Of a stretch of 64,000 nucleotides of DNA, positions 45,690 through 56,623 are shown piece after piece (position 1 is the stretch's first letter; each line of letters begins with the position of its first letter). Source of the DNA: Ascaphus truei (Eukaryota; Chordata; Amphibia; Anura; Ascaphidae); the NCBI GenBank assembly GCA_036426205.1, contig CM071579.1:18917480-18981479 (forward strand), read 5' to 3'. The notes under the pieces are model-generated. The model ran no database searches. It saw only the letters and a program-made list of their open reading frames with translations, and was not told where the DNA came from. Both the position numbers and the translations under genes were made by a program.

Positions 45690-47130
45690 TTCCATGTGTT
45701 TTGAAAGAAAATTATGTATGTATTAGACAAACAATGAGTAATTAAGAGTCATGGTATGTGCAAAAGTAAGTGAAATCCTTGTTTTATCAGCTAAATGAAA
45801 GGGGATAATTAGAATCAGTTGTTTAAATAATTAGGTAGATCTTCAGTGGTGAGTTTGGGAGGCCCCACCCTATATGAAGATCAGAAACTTTGTGAGTTTG
45901 GTCTTCACCATACAGGTGTGTGGAAAGACGTCATGCCATGGCCAAAAGAAATCTCTGAGGACCTCAGAAAAGCAGTTAGTGATGCTTATCAGTCTAGAAA
46001 GGGTTACAAAGCCATTTATAAGGATTTGGGGCTCAGCCAATCCACTGTCAGACAGATAATCTACAAATGAAGAAAGTTCAAGACCACAGTCACCCTATCT
46101 AGGAGCTGTTGTCCTACCGTAATCTCTCCAAGAACAAACCGGCAAATCATCCAGGAAGCCACAAAGAACCCCAGAGTAACATCCAAGGATCTGCAGGCCA
46201 CTCTAGCCTTGGCTAATGTGAGTGTTCATGATTCAACTATCAGAAAAACACAGAACAAGAATGGTGTTCATGGAAGGATAGCTAGAAGGAAACCACTGCT
46301 CTCTAAAAAGAACATTGCTGCCCGTCTGTAGTTCACCAAAGAGCACATTGATGATCCACAAGACTTCTGGAACAATGTTCTCTGGACAGACGATTCAAAG
46401 GTAGAACTTTTTGGCCTCAATGAGAAACGTTGTTTGGTGTAAACCAAACACTGTGTTTCGAACAGAAGAACCTCATCTCAACCGTCAAGCATGGTGGTGG
46501 CGGTGGTGTAATGGTTTGGGGCTGCTTTGCTGCCCTAGGATCTGTATGGCTTGCCATCATTGACACAACCATGAATTCTGCATTGTATCAGAAGACTAGA
46601 GGAGAATGTCAGGCCATGTAGGTCATGCAGCAAGACAATGATCCTAAACATACAAGCAGATCTACAAAAGAATGGCTGCAGAAGAAGAAGTTCTGCGTTT
46701 TAGAATGGCCTAGTCAAATTACAGAACTAAACCCCATTGCAATGTTGTGGCAGGACCTGAAGCGAGCTGCCCATGTAAGGAAGCCCTCAAATGTCACTGA
46801 GCTGAAGCAGTTCTGTAAGGAGAAATGGGCCAAAATTCCTCAAAACTGATGTGAGAGACTGACCAGCAGGTACAGAAAATGTGCAGTTGCTCAAGGAGGC
46901 GCCAGCAGATACTGGATCTAAAGGGTCACATACTTTCTCACACACGGATACTGAATGTTGAATCATTTGTGGATAAATAAATGTTGAAAAAGTCTCATGT
47001 TTTTGTGTAATTTTTTGATCAGGTTATCTTTATCTATTATTAGGACTTGGATTAAGATTTCATAACTTTGTAGGTTTGAAATACAGTATGTAAAAATCCG
47101 AAGGGGTTCACAAACTTTTTCTCACCACTG
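45690..47130 (+). mobile_element. Tc1-like transposon, near full length but dead
   Basis: Contains leader, a decayed transposase gene and a 3' end reading GGGGTTCACAAACTTTTTCT-CACCACTGTGTG, the terminal repeat of many vertebrate Tc1 elements. The matching 5' terminal repeat was not found, so the left end is probably truncated near 45690. Confidence 0.85.
45933..46849 (+). pseudogene. Tc1 transposase pseudogene
   Basis: N-terminal helix-turn-helix (SEDLRKAVSDAYQSRKGYKA region) is followed by an in-frame TGA, then the second DNA-binding part and the catalytic domain in shifting frames. The first Asp is in LWTDDSKVELFG and the second in [10 protein letters not shown]. The third catalytic position, normally Glu in NPIEHLW, reads NPIAMLW, so Glu is replaced by Ala. 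At least four stops or frameshifts are present. It cannot transpose. Confidence 0.9.
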
Positions 47131-47142
47131 TGTGTGTATATA

Positions 47143-47366
47143 CAGACAGTCCTCGGTTATCCAACGGAATCCGTTCTGGAAGTAGCGTTGGATAGTGAAA
47201 CCTTTGTAAAGTGAGTCCCATGTTAATCAGTGGCGGTGAGTGCTGGATAACGCATTCAGGTGTCAGATAATGCATTCCGGCGTCGAAAAACGGCCCTTAG
47301 GGTTGCATTGTAAAGTGTTGGATATGCCATTCGTTGTAAAGTTTAACGGAAAACGAGGACTAGCTG
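47143..47366. mobile_element. Tigger/mariner-like MITE, 224 bp, TA target duplication
   Basis: Left end CAGACAGTCCTCGGTTA and right end (complement) CAGCTAGTCCTCGTTTTCC, flanked by TA at 47141-47142 and 47367-47368. It lies against the 3' end of the Tc1 copy. Confidence 0.82.
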
Positions 47367-47380
47367 TACTGTATATATAT

Positions 47381-47925
47381 AAGGCGTGTTGCAGACCTGC
47401 CTAAGACATGCAGATGAGCATACAGTTGTATTTACATTTGCATATTTGCTTTGCTGTGGAGGGTTTTTGTCACTTTTTTTACTTACCATAACTTAACTCA
47501 GTATTATGGTTGGCCCATCCTTTAGCTTCTTTGCATACCCAGTTAATCAACCCCACACTGATGAGACCCATTAAGGTCGAAACAGCTGTCTGTGGGTGGG
47601 TTTCTGGGTATGCACCTTAACCCTGGCTGTGCTCAAAGCTGTGACCATGCAGCAAGCTTAAGCCTATAGGGAACCATGTATAAAATGTTTTTTGAAGCAA
47701 AAAGTGGCACTGTGTGCTCATTTGCATGTCATTTCCCAGAATCCCTTGCTGCAGTGGAAGTGCTGTGTGCTAGGTGATAATGGGGAAAGGCGGGGTTGCA
47801 GACCTGCCTAAACATGTGGAATGTGCTCCACAATGATCTTTTATTTGCTATACGGTGGAGGTGTCTTGTTTGCCCTTTTTCAAAATTTTTTCAACATCCA
47901 CCATAACTTAAAACGGGAATATATA
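47381..47925 (+). mobile_element. Hammerhead-bearing tandem repeat element (retrozyme-like), about 1.3 units
   Basis: Two anchor sequences recur head to tail: TTGCAGACCTGCCTAA at 47389 and 47796 (407 bp apart), and CCATAACTTA at 47486 and 47901 (415 bp apart). One full unit of about 410 bp plus a partial second is therefore present. The unit carries a hammerhead ribozyme at 47532-47614 and has no ORF. Further partial copies lie at 10022, 51491 and 53707 (inverted). Tandem ribozyme-bearing units without coding capacity match the retrozyme class of non-autonomous retroelements, which are linked to Penelope-like elements in animals. That classification is inference. Confidence 0.7.
47532..47614 (+). 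ncRNA. Hammerhead ribozyme, type I, apparently intact
   Basis: Core: CTGATGA (47558-47564), stem II GACC/GGTC (47565-47568 with 47575-47578) closing the loop CATTAA, then GAAA (47579-47582). Stem III is minimal: C47583 pairs G47588 around AGCT, next to the A15.1-U16.1 pair. The cleavage triplet is GTC, predicting a cut after C47590. Stem I has an inner helix CCCACA/TGTGGG (47552-47557 with 47591-47596) and an outer perfect 11-bp helix TGCATACCCAG/CTGGGTATGCA (47532-47542 with 47604-47614), separated by an internal loop (TTAATC) suited to loop-loop contact with stem II. All conserved core positions are present. Such short-stem-III hammerheads are known from Penelope-like elements and animal retrozymes. 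Confidence 0.88.
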
Positions 47926-47977
47926 TATAAAATTCGTTTTTTGGACTGACAGCACCTTCAAAAAAAAGTGTCACTCA

Positions 47978-50900
47978 CTATATGCCCTGCGGCGTCACTC
48001 ACTATATGCCTCTGTCGGCGTCACACTCACATATGCCCTGCGCGTCACTCACTAGTGATGCCCTGCGGCGTCACTCACTATATGCCTGGTCGGCGTCACT
48101 CACTATTGCCCTGTCGGCGTCCTCCTATAAATGCCCTGCGTTCGTCACTCACTATATGCCCTGGCGGCGTCACTCACTATATGCCCTGCGGCGTCCACTC
48201 ACTATATGCCCTGTCGGCGGCACTCTCACTATATGAATGCCGCTGGGTCGGCACTCACTATATGCCCTGCGGCTCACTCACTATAGCCCTTGCGGTCGTC
48301 CTCTCACTATATGCCCTGGGCGTCACTCCTATATGCCCCTGCGGCGTCACGTCACTATATCCCTGGCGGCGTCACGTCCACTATATGCCCTTCGGCGTCC
48401 GACTCACATATGCCGCTGCTGTGCGTCACTCCCTATATGCCCTGCGGCTCATTGCCTGCGACTCACTATATGCCCTGCGGTCGTCACTCACTAATATGCC
48501 GCTGCGTCGTCACTCACTATATCCCTGCGGCGTCACTCACTATATGCCCTGCGGCGTCACTCACTATATGCTCTGCGGCGTCACTCACTATATGCCCTGC
48601 GGCGTCACTCACTATATGCCCTGCGGCTCACTCACTATATGCCCTGCGGCGTCACTCACTATATGCCCTGCGGCGTCACTCACTATATTCCGCTGCGGCG
48701 TCACTCACTATACTGCCGCTTCGGCGTCCCTCCTATATGCCCTGCGGCGTCACTCACTATATGCCCTGTCGGCGTCACTCACTATATCCCTGCGGCGTCA
48801 CTCACTATATTCCCTGCGGCGTACTCACTATAATGCCCTGCGGCGTCACCACTATACTGCCCTGCGGCGTCACTCACTATATGCCCTGCGGCGTCACTCA
48901 CTATATGCCCTGCGGCGTCACTCACTATATGCCCTGCGGCGTCACTCACTATATGCCCTGCGGCGTCACTCACTATATGCCCTGCGGCGTCACTCACTAT
49001 ATGCCCTGCGGCGTCACTCACTATATGCCCTGCGGCGTCACTCACTATATGCCCTGCGGCGTCACTCACTATATTGCCCTGCGCGTCACTCACTATTGCC
49101 CCTGCTGGCTCACTCACTATATCCCAGCGGCGTCACTCACTATATGCCCTACGGCGTCACTTCACTATGAGCCCTGCGCAGTCACTCACTAGTCCTCTTC
49201 GGCGTCTCACTATACGGGACCCACTATGCTCTGCGGCGTCACTCACTATATGCCCTGGCTGCGTCACTCACTATATGCCCTGCGGCGTCACCCTTATTCC
49301 CTGCGGCGTCACCTCACTATATATGCCCTGTCGGCACTTGCTCACTCACTCATACATGGCCCTGCGCGTCAACTCACTATATGCCCTGCGGCGTCACTCA
49401 TACTTGCGCCTGCGGCGTCACTCACTATATGGCCCTGCTGCGTCATCCTACTTATCTCCCTGCGCGTCACCACTATATGGCCTGCGAGCGTCACTCACTA
49501 TATGCCCTGCGGCGTCCACTCACTATATGCCCCCGCGGCGTCAACCCACTCATATGCCCTGCGGCGTCACTCACTAATGCCCCTGCGGCGTCCTCACTAT
49601 ATGGCCCTGCGGAGTCCCTCACTATATGCCCCTGCTGGCGTCACTCAACTATATGCCCTGCGGCGTCACTCTACTATATGCCGACTGCGGTCACACTATC
49701 TGCTCACTATATGCCCTGGCGGGCGTCACTCACTATATGCCCTGCGGCGTCACGTCACTATAGAGCGTCTTACTGATATCTCCTGCGGCGTCACTCACTA
49801 GATCCCTGGCGGCCGTCACTCACTATATGCCTGCGGCGTCACCACTATATGCCCTGCTGCGTCACTCATATAATGCCCCCTGCGACCAATCTGCGCTCAC
49901 TCACTATATGCCCTGCGGCGTCACTCACTATATGCCCTGCAGCGTCACTCACTTATTGCCCTGCGGCGTCACTCACTAGTATGCCCTGCGGCGATCACTC
50001 ACTTATATGCCCTGCGGCGTCACTCACTTAGTGCCCTGCGGCGTCCACTATATCCGCACTCATATGCCTGCGATTCCACTCCCTATATGCTCTGTGGCGG
50101 CGTCACTCACTATTGCCCTGCGGCGTCACTCACTATATGCTCTGCGCGTCACTCACGTATATGCCCTGCGGCGTCCTCACTATATGCCCTCGCGGCGCAC
50201 GCACTATATGCCCTGCGGCGTCACTCACTAATATGCCCTTGCGGCGTCACTCACTAGCTGCCCTGCGGCGTCACTCACTATAGGCCTGCGGCGTCACTCT
50301 CACTATATTGCCCTGCGCGTCACTCACTATATGCCCGTCGGCGTTTCACTCCTATAATCCCTGCGGCGTTCACTCACTATATGCCCTGCGGCGTCACTCA
50401 CTATATGCCCTGGCGGCGGCACTCACTATATGCCCTGCCGTCGTCAACTCACTAATATGCCCTGTGTGCGTGCACTCACTATATGCCCTGCGGCGTCACT
50501 CACTATAATGCCCTGCGGCGTCACTCTATAAATGCCCTTTCTCTGCTTTGGCCGGCGTGCACTCACGAGATGCCCTGCGGCGTAACTCACTATAGGCCCG
50601 GGCGGCGGCACTCACTATATGCCCCTGCGCGGCGTCACCACTATAGCCTGCGGCGTCACCACTATATGCCCTGCGGCGTCACTCCTATTATGCCCCTGCG
50701 GCGTCACTCACTATAAAGGCGCTGTGCGGCGCACTCACTAGATGCCCTGCGGCGTCACTCACTATATGCCCTGCGGCGTCACTCTCACGCTATATGCCCT
50801 GCGGCTCACTCACTCTATATGCCCTGCGGCGTCATCACTATATGCTCGGCGGCGTCACTCCTATACTATAATGCCTGCGTCGTCACTCACGATATGCCCT

Positions 50901-51035
50901 GCGGCGTCACTCACTATTGCCCTGTCGCGTCACTCAACATAATATGCCCTCGGCGTCACTCATATATGCCGCTGGGCGGCGTCACTCACTATATGTGCCT
51001 GCGGCGTCACTCACTATAAATGCCCCCCTTCGGGC
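47978..51035. repeat. 24-bp satellite/VNTR, about 125 copies
   Basis: The unit TCACTCACTATATGCCC + TGCGGCG is repeated head to tail for 3 kb. Copies at about 48880-49070 are identical; copies toward both ends carry many single-base insertions, deletions and changes. The 24-bp period is divisible by 3, so every frame can stay open and gives an 8-residue repeat; the long frames are not genes. Confidence 0.97.
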
Positions 51036-51235
51036 TCACTACTGCCAGCTCACATCTGTGAAAACAATGTATTAAGATGCAATACTAAAGAACCAAGAAA
51101 ACATGATCCAAGTTTAAAACCCTTAATCAGAATGTCAAAGCTCGTACTTACAAAGGATAAATTGTGACGCACAAGGGTGGTATTTTAGCATTCTAACCCA
51201 ACAGCTTACTGTATCACTTCATTGTACAACAGTTG

Positions 51236-51490
51236 TGCCGTGTGTGTGTTGTGTGTGTGTGTGTGGTGTGTGTGTGTGTTTGTTGTGTGTGTGTGTGTGT
51301 GTGTGTCCTCTCTCTCTCTGTCATCTGTCTCTGTCCCCTGTCTCTCCTGTCTCTGCTCTCTCTCTCTGCTCTCCTGTCTCTCTCTCTCTCTGCTCCCCTC
51401 TCCTCTACCTCCTCTCTCTCTCTCTCGCTCTCTCCTTCTCCTCTCTCTCCTCTCTATATATATATATATATAGATATATATATCTATATA
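51236..51490. repeat. Compound microsatellite (TG)n-(CT)n-(TA)n
   Basis: GT repeat to about 51306, CT-rich repeat to about 51455, then TATA repeat to about 51490. Confidence 0.95.
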
Positions 51491-51755
51491 TACGAAACAT
51501 GCTGTCTGTGGGTGGGTTTTCTGGGTATGCATCTTAACCCTGGCTGTGCTCAAAGCTGTGACCATGCAGCAAGCTTAAGCCTATAGGGAACCACGTTAAA
51601 AATGTTTTTTGAAGCAAAAAGTGGCACTGTGTGCTCATTTGCATGTCATTTCCCAGAATCCCTTGCTGCAGTGGAAGTGCTGTGTGCTAATGGTGAAAGG
51701 CGAGGTTGCAGACCTGCCTAAGACATGCAGATGAGCATACAGTTGTATTTACATG
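51491..51755 (+). mobile_element. Hammerhead-unit repeat, 5'-truncated inside the ribozyme
   Basis: Begins CGAAACATGCTGTCTGTGGG, i.e. at the GAAA segment of the hammerhead, and continues with the unit to CAGATGAGCATACAGTTGTA. The CTGATGA half of the core is replaced by the TATA microsatellite, so it cannot self-cleave. Confidence 0.8.
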
Positions 51756-51767
51756 TATGTATATATG

Positions 51768-52325
51768 TGTGTGCATACATATAGCACAGGATCAATAATC
51801 AAAAAATAAATAGATGATACCGTTCTGTGGCTAACGAAATGCTGTGCTATATGTATGCACACACAGCTGTCTCTCACACATACTAATACTCCTTGTTTTT
51901 CCATCCCTATACACCAATAGGGACCACAAAGTATCCACACACACTTTTAGTTGTGCTACAATCTCTCACATTTCCACACCCACCCACACCATTTATATCC
52001 ACTCCCACTCCACACACACCTTTTGTAAAGCACTGTATATACTGTGGGCTCTCCATTCACTTATATTCACACAGATATACACACACACACACTCTTACAT
52101 CACTTGCTTTCAGGAACCCTTTGACACCTCTAGCCATAAAACATCCACACCGGGGGAAGGACCAGCACAGATAACATTCCAATAGGCACTTTATAGTATA
52201 GCTTTTGCTTGCTTCATTCATTGTAACATCGCCGGAAGAAGAGATCAGTGTATCTCGAAAGCTCGCACAAATAAAAGCATTTCGTTAGCCACAGAACGGT
52301 ATCATCTATTTATTTTTTGATTATG
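51768..52325 (+). mobile_element. Penelope-like element 3' UTR copy with inverted 5' piece
   Basis: 51841-52325 matches the 3' UTR of the element at 27.9-30.3 kb. It is preceded by inverted fragments: 51795-51840 is the complement of the element's last ~45 bases, and GTGTGCATACATATAGCACAG before it mirrors CTGTGCTATATGTATGCACAC after it. 5' truncation with an inverted terminal piece is a known habit of Penelope-like insertions. Confidence 0.85.
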
Positions 52326-52330
52326 TATAT

Positions 52331-52495
52331 ATATATATTTATTTATATAGTGCCATTAATGTAAATAGCGCTTCACAGCAGTAATACACACGACAATCGT
52401 ATAAATAACACAATGGGGAGAAGTGATTCAGACATAAAGGTAACATTTAGGAAGAGGAGTCCCTGCTCCGAAGAGCTTACAATCTAATTACTGTT
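52331..52495 (-). mobile_element. L2-like LINE 3' tail
   Basis: TATTTATATAGTGCCATTAATGTAAATAGCGC (arms TATTTATATAGTGCC / ATTAATG) through GAGCTTACAATCTAATTA is the complement of the 3' UTR at 39500-39650. Confidence 0.75.
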
Positions 52496-52689
52496 ATACT
52501 GTATGTCCCTCACACCTATATACACACATGCAGGATACATACTAGGACATGAAATATTATTGAGGCTGTTACATAACACCTGAAAAAGCTAAACAGGGAA
52601 GTTGCAAATAGATTCGTATGGTCCAGACAATGTTTTTTTTGTGAAGTTTGCAGAAAATGAATTTGAGCTGACTCAGCCTGTGTGGTGAG

Positions 52690-53220
52690 CTTGTGTCTGT
52701 GTGTGTGTGTGTGTATGTGTGTGTGTGCGTGTCTGTGTGTGTGCCTGTGTGTTTGTTACTCAGGGCAGCACCCATGCATGTACACTGTGAAAGATGTTTG
52801 TGAATATGTACTTTGAGTGTGTCTTTCACAGTGGATTTGGAATTGCATTATGTGGCTGAGAGGAGTTTGTGTGTCTCTGTGAGAGTGTGTCTATGAGAGA
52901 GTGTGTGTGTCTGAGAGAATGTGTGTCTCTGTGAGAGAGTGTCTGTGGGAAAGCGTGTGTCTCTGTGAGAGTGTGTGTGTGTGTGTGTGTCTCTGTGAGT
53001 GTGTCTGAGAGAGAGTGTGTTCATGTGGCTATGACAGTGTGTGCGTGTGTCTGAGAGTGTGTGTGTCTGTGAGAGAAAGTGTGTGTTCGTGTGGCTATGA
53101 GAGTGTGTGTGTGTGTCTGAGAGTTTGTGTGCATCTGTTTGAGTGTGAGAGTGTGTGTGTCTGTGAGAGAGCGTGTGTGTGTGTTCGTGTGGCTGTGAGT
53201 GTGTGTGTGTGTCACTGTAT
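52690..53220. repeat. (TG)n and TGTGTCTGAGAG-type repeats
   Basis: About 530 bp of GT runs broken by CTGTGAGAG and CTGAGAG motifs at irregular spacing. Confidence 0.92.
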
Positions 53221-53397
53221 GAGAGAGGGCAGCTGCATCTTGTGATGTAATGTGTCTGAATACAGTATACAAAAAATGTGTATATACTGCACTTGTGTAC
53301 AGTACGTGTGTTTCTTGGTGAGTAACTATGCTGCCTGTGCATATATATGTGTGTCTTGTGTACTCATACACAAGGTGGGAAGGGGGGGGGGGGTATA

Positions 53398-53431
53398 TAT
53401 ACACACACATACATACATACATACATACATA
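53398..53431. repeat. (ACAT)n microsatellite
   Basis: About eight ACAT units. Confidence 0.95.
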
Positions 53432-53636
53432 CAATTCAAGCACTCACAGCACTTGAATAAAATGTAAATTGTATTGATTTAATCAAAGTTTCGGTTTATA
53501 CATAAGCCTATCTGAAGAAAGACGTATAAGCAAAAACATTGATTAAATAAATTACTATTTTTTATTTTTTGACACTCCGATTCAGTTTCAGATGCTCCCA
53601 GGTTAGTTATTCTGGCTGTGCATGCCGTAGGTAGGT

Positions 53637-53682
53637 ATATATATATATATATTATATATATATAATATATATTATATATACT
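53637..53682. repeat. (AT)n tract
   Basis: TATA-rich tract of about 45 bp. Confidence 0.9.
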
Positions 53683-53706
53683 TATAGATAAATACTGTAA
53701 ATATTC

Positions 53707-53846
53707 CTGTATGTTCATTTGCATGTCTTAGACAGGTCTGCAACCCTGTCTTTCACCATTATCGCCCAGCACACAGCACTTCCACTGCAGCAGGGGATTC
53801 TGGGAAATGACATGCAAATGAGCACACAGTGCCACCTTTTGTCTCA
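53707..53846 (-). mobile_element. Hammerhead-unit repeat fragment, inverted
   Basis: CATGTCTTAGACAGGTCTGC, TTCCACTGCAGCAGGGGATT and GACATGCAAATGAGCACACA are complements of the unit at 47.4-47.9 kb. The ribozyme part is absent. Confidence 0.8.
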
Positions 53847-53869
53847 AGCTCATATTATATATAGATAGA

Positions 53870-54245
53870 TGTAAAAGAAAAGAGAAAGAAAAAGAAGCGC
53901 AAGCTCCATAGCGTGATACTGTATGGAATATTTAATAATACAAAAAATTTAAAAAGAGGTCTCTTGGACTTGCACTCACAAGAGGACAAATATAAATAGC
54001 ATTTATGAGATAAAATCTCAATGGTGGTGACGTCACTATCAAGGTAAACAGCAGTCCGGTCGCCGGAAGAATAATAATCTCCAGTCTGATAGTACAAGTT
54101 AGGAAGGCATGCACACTGCAAAAGTCCTGACCACTGGGAGGCACCTGGGAATTCAACCGTAGGGAACTTCAGACGCGGTCCCCACCGCACACCAACTGTG
54201 CCGGGCTCTCCCCGACTTCCACCGCAGAAACACAGGAGTGTTACA
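53870..54245. other. Possible dispersed-repeat fragment
   Basis: AGAAAAAGAAGCGCAAGCTCC at the left edge (AGAAAAAGAAGCGC / AAGCTCC) and CAATGGTGGTGACGTCACTA inside look like LINE leader sequence, but no second copy exists in this window to prove a repeat. Confidence 0.25.
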
Positions 54246-54749
54246 TACATATCATGTATAACCTTGCTCACTTAATGTAACTATGTAAGAAGTAAGATGT
54301 GACGAGGAGTCTCCCTTTCGGACCAGCTGCAGATTCGACATCACGTTACAGAATGGAAATAGCAGCTGCACTTACTAAGATCCACTTACAGTTCAGAAGA
54401 CATTGTCCTTCAAGAGCTCATGGCATATCAGGAATGCGATCAACATCATTTAGGCGCGCCTAATGGAGGCCCATGGGACCAGTTACACATTCACATGGCA
54501 AAGTCTATTGATTTTTCACACAAGGATAGCGCCGCTGAAGTATACTGTGCTGCTTCATTCTGTGGTGGGTAATGGGGTAAAGAACAGAAGCTTTCGAAAT
54601 CTTGTGCTATGTTGAAGATTTTCTAATAGGAATATGAAAAAGCTTAAGGTTTTGGGCCAAATAACACAATTAAGACCGTTTTTTTTAATGTGTTACTACC
54701 AGATAATAGACACGTTCTCCTAAAGAAGCAATATTGAGTAATACAACAC

Positions 54750-54941
54750 CAGAGGGCTTCTCAACTCCCCGCCCTGCCCCCAACAGGTCAGGTTTTCAGG
54801 ATATCCCAGCTTCAGCACGGAGGCTTAATCAGTCCCAGCTTAAGGACGGGAGGCTCAATCTGAGCCAACTGTGCTGAAGCAGGGATATCCATAAAATCTA
54901 ACCTGTTGGGGGGTCTTGAGGACTGGAATTGAGACCCCCTG
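54750..54941. repeat. hAT-type foldback MITE (family A)
   Basis: Left end CAGAGGGCTTCTCAACTCC, right end GGAATTGAGACCCCCTG, and two arm units at the left. The 8-bp flanks do not match clearly. Confidence 0.82.
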
Positions 54942-55375
54942 CCTCACAAGGTTTAGTTTATATTGTGCTGATCTAAGTCTTTTCACAAAAACTTTAGATT
55001 TCATATTATTTTACTAGCATGTGTTCCCGTGGAAACCTCTGCTGTTTTAAGGAGTGTGGATGGCAGCGGCCATTTTAATGTCCCTTGCTGAGAGGCAAAC
55101 TTTCAGCCAATGATATCTTCAGAGTGTACAAAGGGCGGCATTGTTAAATTCAGCAGCAAAGAGCGGAAATATTTATTTTCACGGTGAGCAGAGGATTTCT
55201 GCTTTAACTTAATCTCTGTGGGATTACAATTGTATACTACAAACTAATTTACAATCATGAGCGACTGCAAAAATAGTTATATTACAGCTGTGGCATTCAG
55301 ATTTATATGGATGTTTGGATAGAAAGCGTATGTACTAGAACTATCTTGAACTCTAGAAATATACATGTAACCCCT
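54942..55375. other. No gene recognised
   Basis: No supported feature. Confidence 0.45.
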
Positions 55376-56111
55376 CTTTATTTCCCTATATATGTATTAA
55401 TATGTATATATTAGGGAGGGGGGATGAGTCCTCCTCCTCTGTACCTCAGAGAGAATATTCAGCCGGCGAGAAACCAAGCTGGGGTCAGACACAAAAATCC
55501 ATACAGTGGCCCTCAGAAGCGGAGGACCATGAACAATACCGATGGCAATTGTACAGAGAGAAGAGTAATGTACCCCTCTGCGCAATTGTCCCACAGTGTC
55601 TCCTACTTAGTCCCGGTGGCCCATGTGCTGACTAATGGGCCACTGTTGGTGCCGGCACAGCGTTGGAGCTCATGTAGATGTGCAGGCCTGTTGCTTCACA
55701 AAGAATGGCGGTAGCCGTGTACATTGAAAGGATACTGATGTGTTGTAAAGGTGATCCCCTGGATGCTTTTCCACTTGGTTCACTCACAGCTTCGGAACCT
55801 CCAGCTTACACGGTCCCCTTTCATCAGGTGATGTACCCTCCTGGATTGTATTCGCTATGCCCGGTACTGTATGTGCTGTTCGGCCAGACTAGGAAGGCTC
55901 TGCCACCAAGCTCCATGGGATAGGTCCTCTCTCTCTACTCGCGGGTCTTTCCTTACTCATGTACTCCTTTCTACCTATATCTCGTCCCACTTCTCCTTCC
56001 ATGATGTCATCTTTCTTGGTATCGTCTGATCTCAGTCCTTTCCTTGGTTTACCGCCTTTGGCTGGAGGGCATGTATATCGATATACTTTGTGTGGTCATT
56101 GGGACGTTACA
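55376..56111. mobile_element. Probable solo LTR, 736 bp
   Basis: Ends TGTAACCCCTC and GGGACGTTACA, with 4-bp flanking repeats TACA (55372-55375 and 56112-56115). The ends are of the same TGTAAC/GTTACA style as the 40.3-42.2 kb LTR. No coding region adjoins. Confidence 0.6.
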
Positions 56112-56623
56112 TACACATCACTTCATTAAATTTCCAAACGCAAAACATCGATAAAACACAAGAACGCAACACACTTCCATGTTTCATAAACAAGGTGATT
56201 TGTAAATTAGATTTATAATGCTAGATATGTATGTGAAATATTTGGGGGCCGGGTATGAGACAGGCTGCAAGTTAATATTTGTGCTTTAAGTGATTTTATC
56301 AAATGTAAAAAACAGGTGTGTCACTCTTCACACTACTTACAAACACCAGATTAATGCCAGTTCAGATTTTGAGAAGTAACTGACAGATAAAAGGTGTTGT
56401 AACATTAAAATTGCTAAATACCATTATGGTGTGTGAAGTTACTCCGCTCCTAACTTCTTGTATGGCTCCATATAATTACTCTGCATATAACAAATTGTCA
56501 GGAATTAACTCTAATTTAATTAAATGACATTAAGAAATGCAAAATCAAAATAACACTTTCAGGATCAATTCAGCGTTAAATCAGTGGGGCTTACAGTGTA
56601 AATGCCACTCCATAAAATAAGAA
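56112..56623. other. No gene recognised
   Basis: AT-rich; no supported feature. Confidence 0.45.

Noticed and set aside
45780..46070. Stand-alone small gene with helix-turn-helix
   Set aside because: It is the N-terminal fragment of a decayed Tc1 transposase; the remainder follows directly.
47968..50942. Long open frames (up to 400 codons) with repeated 8-residue units
   Set aside because: They are products of the 24-bp satellite, whose period is a multiple of three, and appear in several frames and on the opposite strand.
47978..51035. CRISPR-like array
   Set aside because: There are no distinct spacers; units are directly contiguous and the context is a vertebrate genome.
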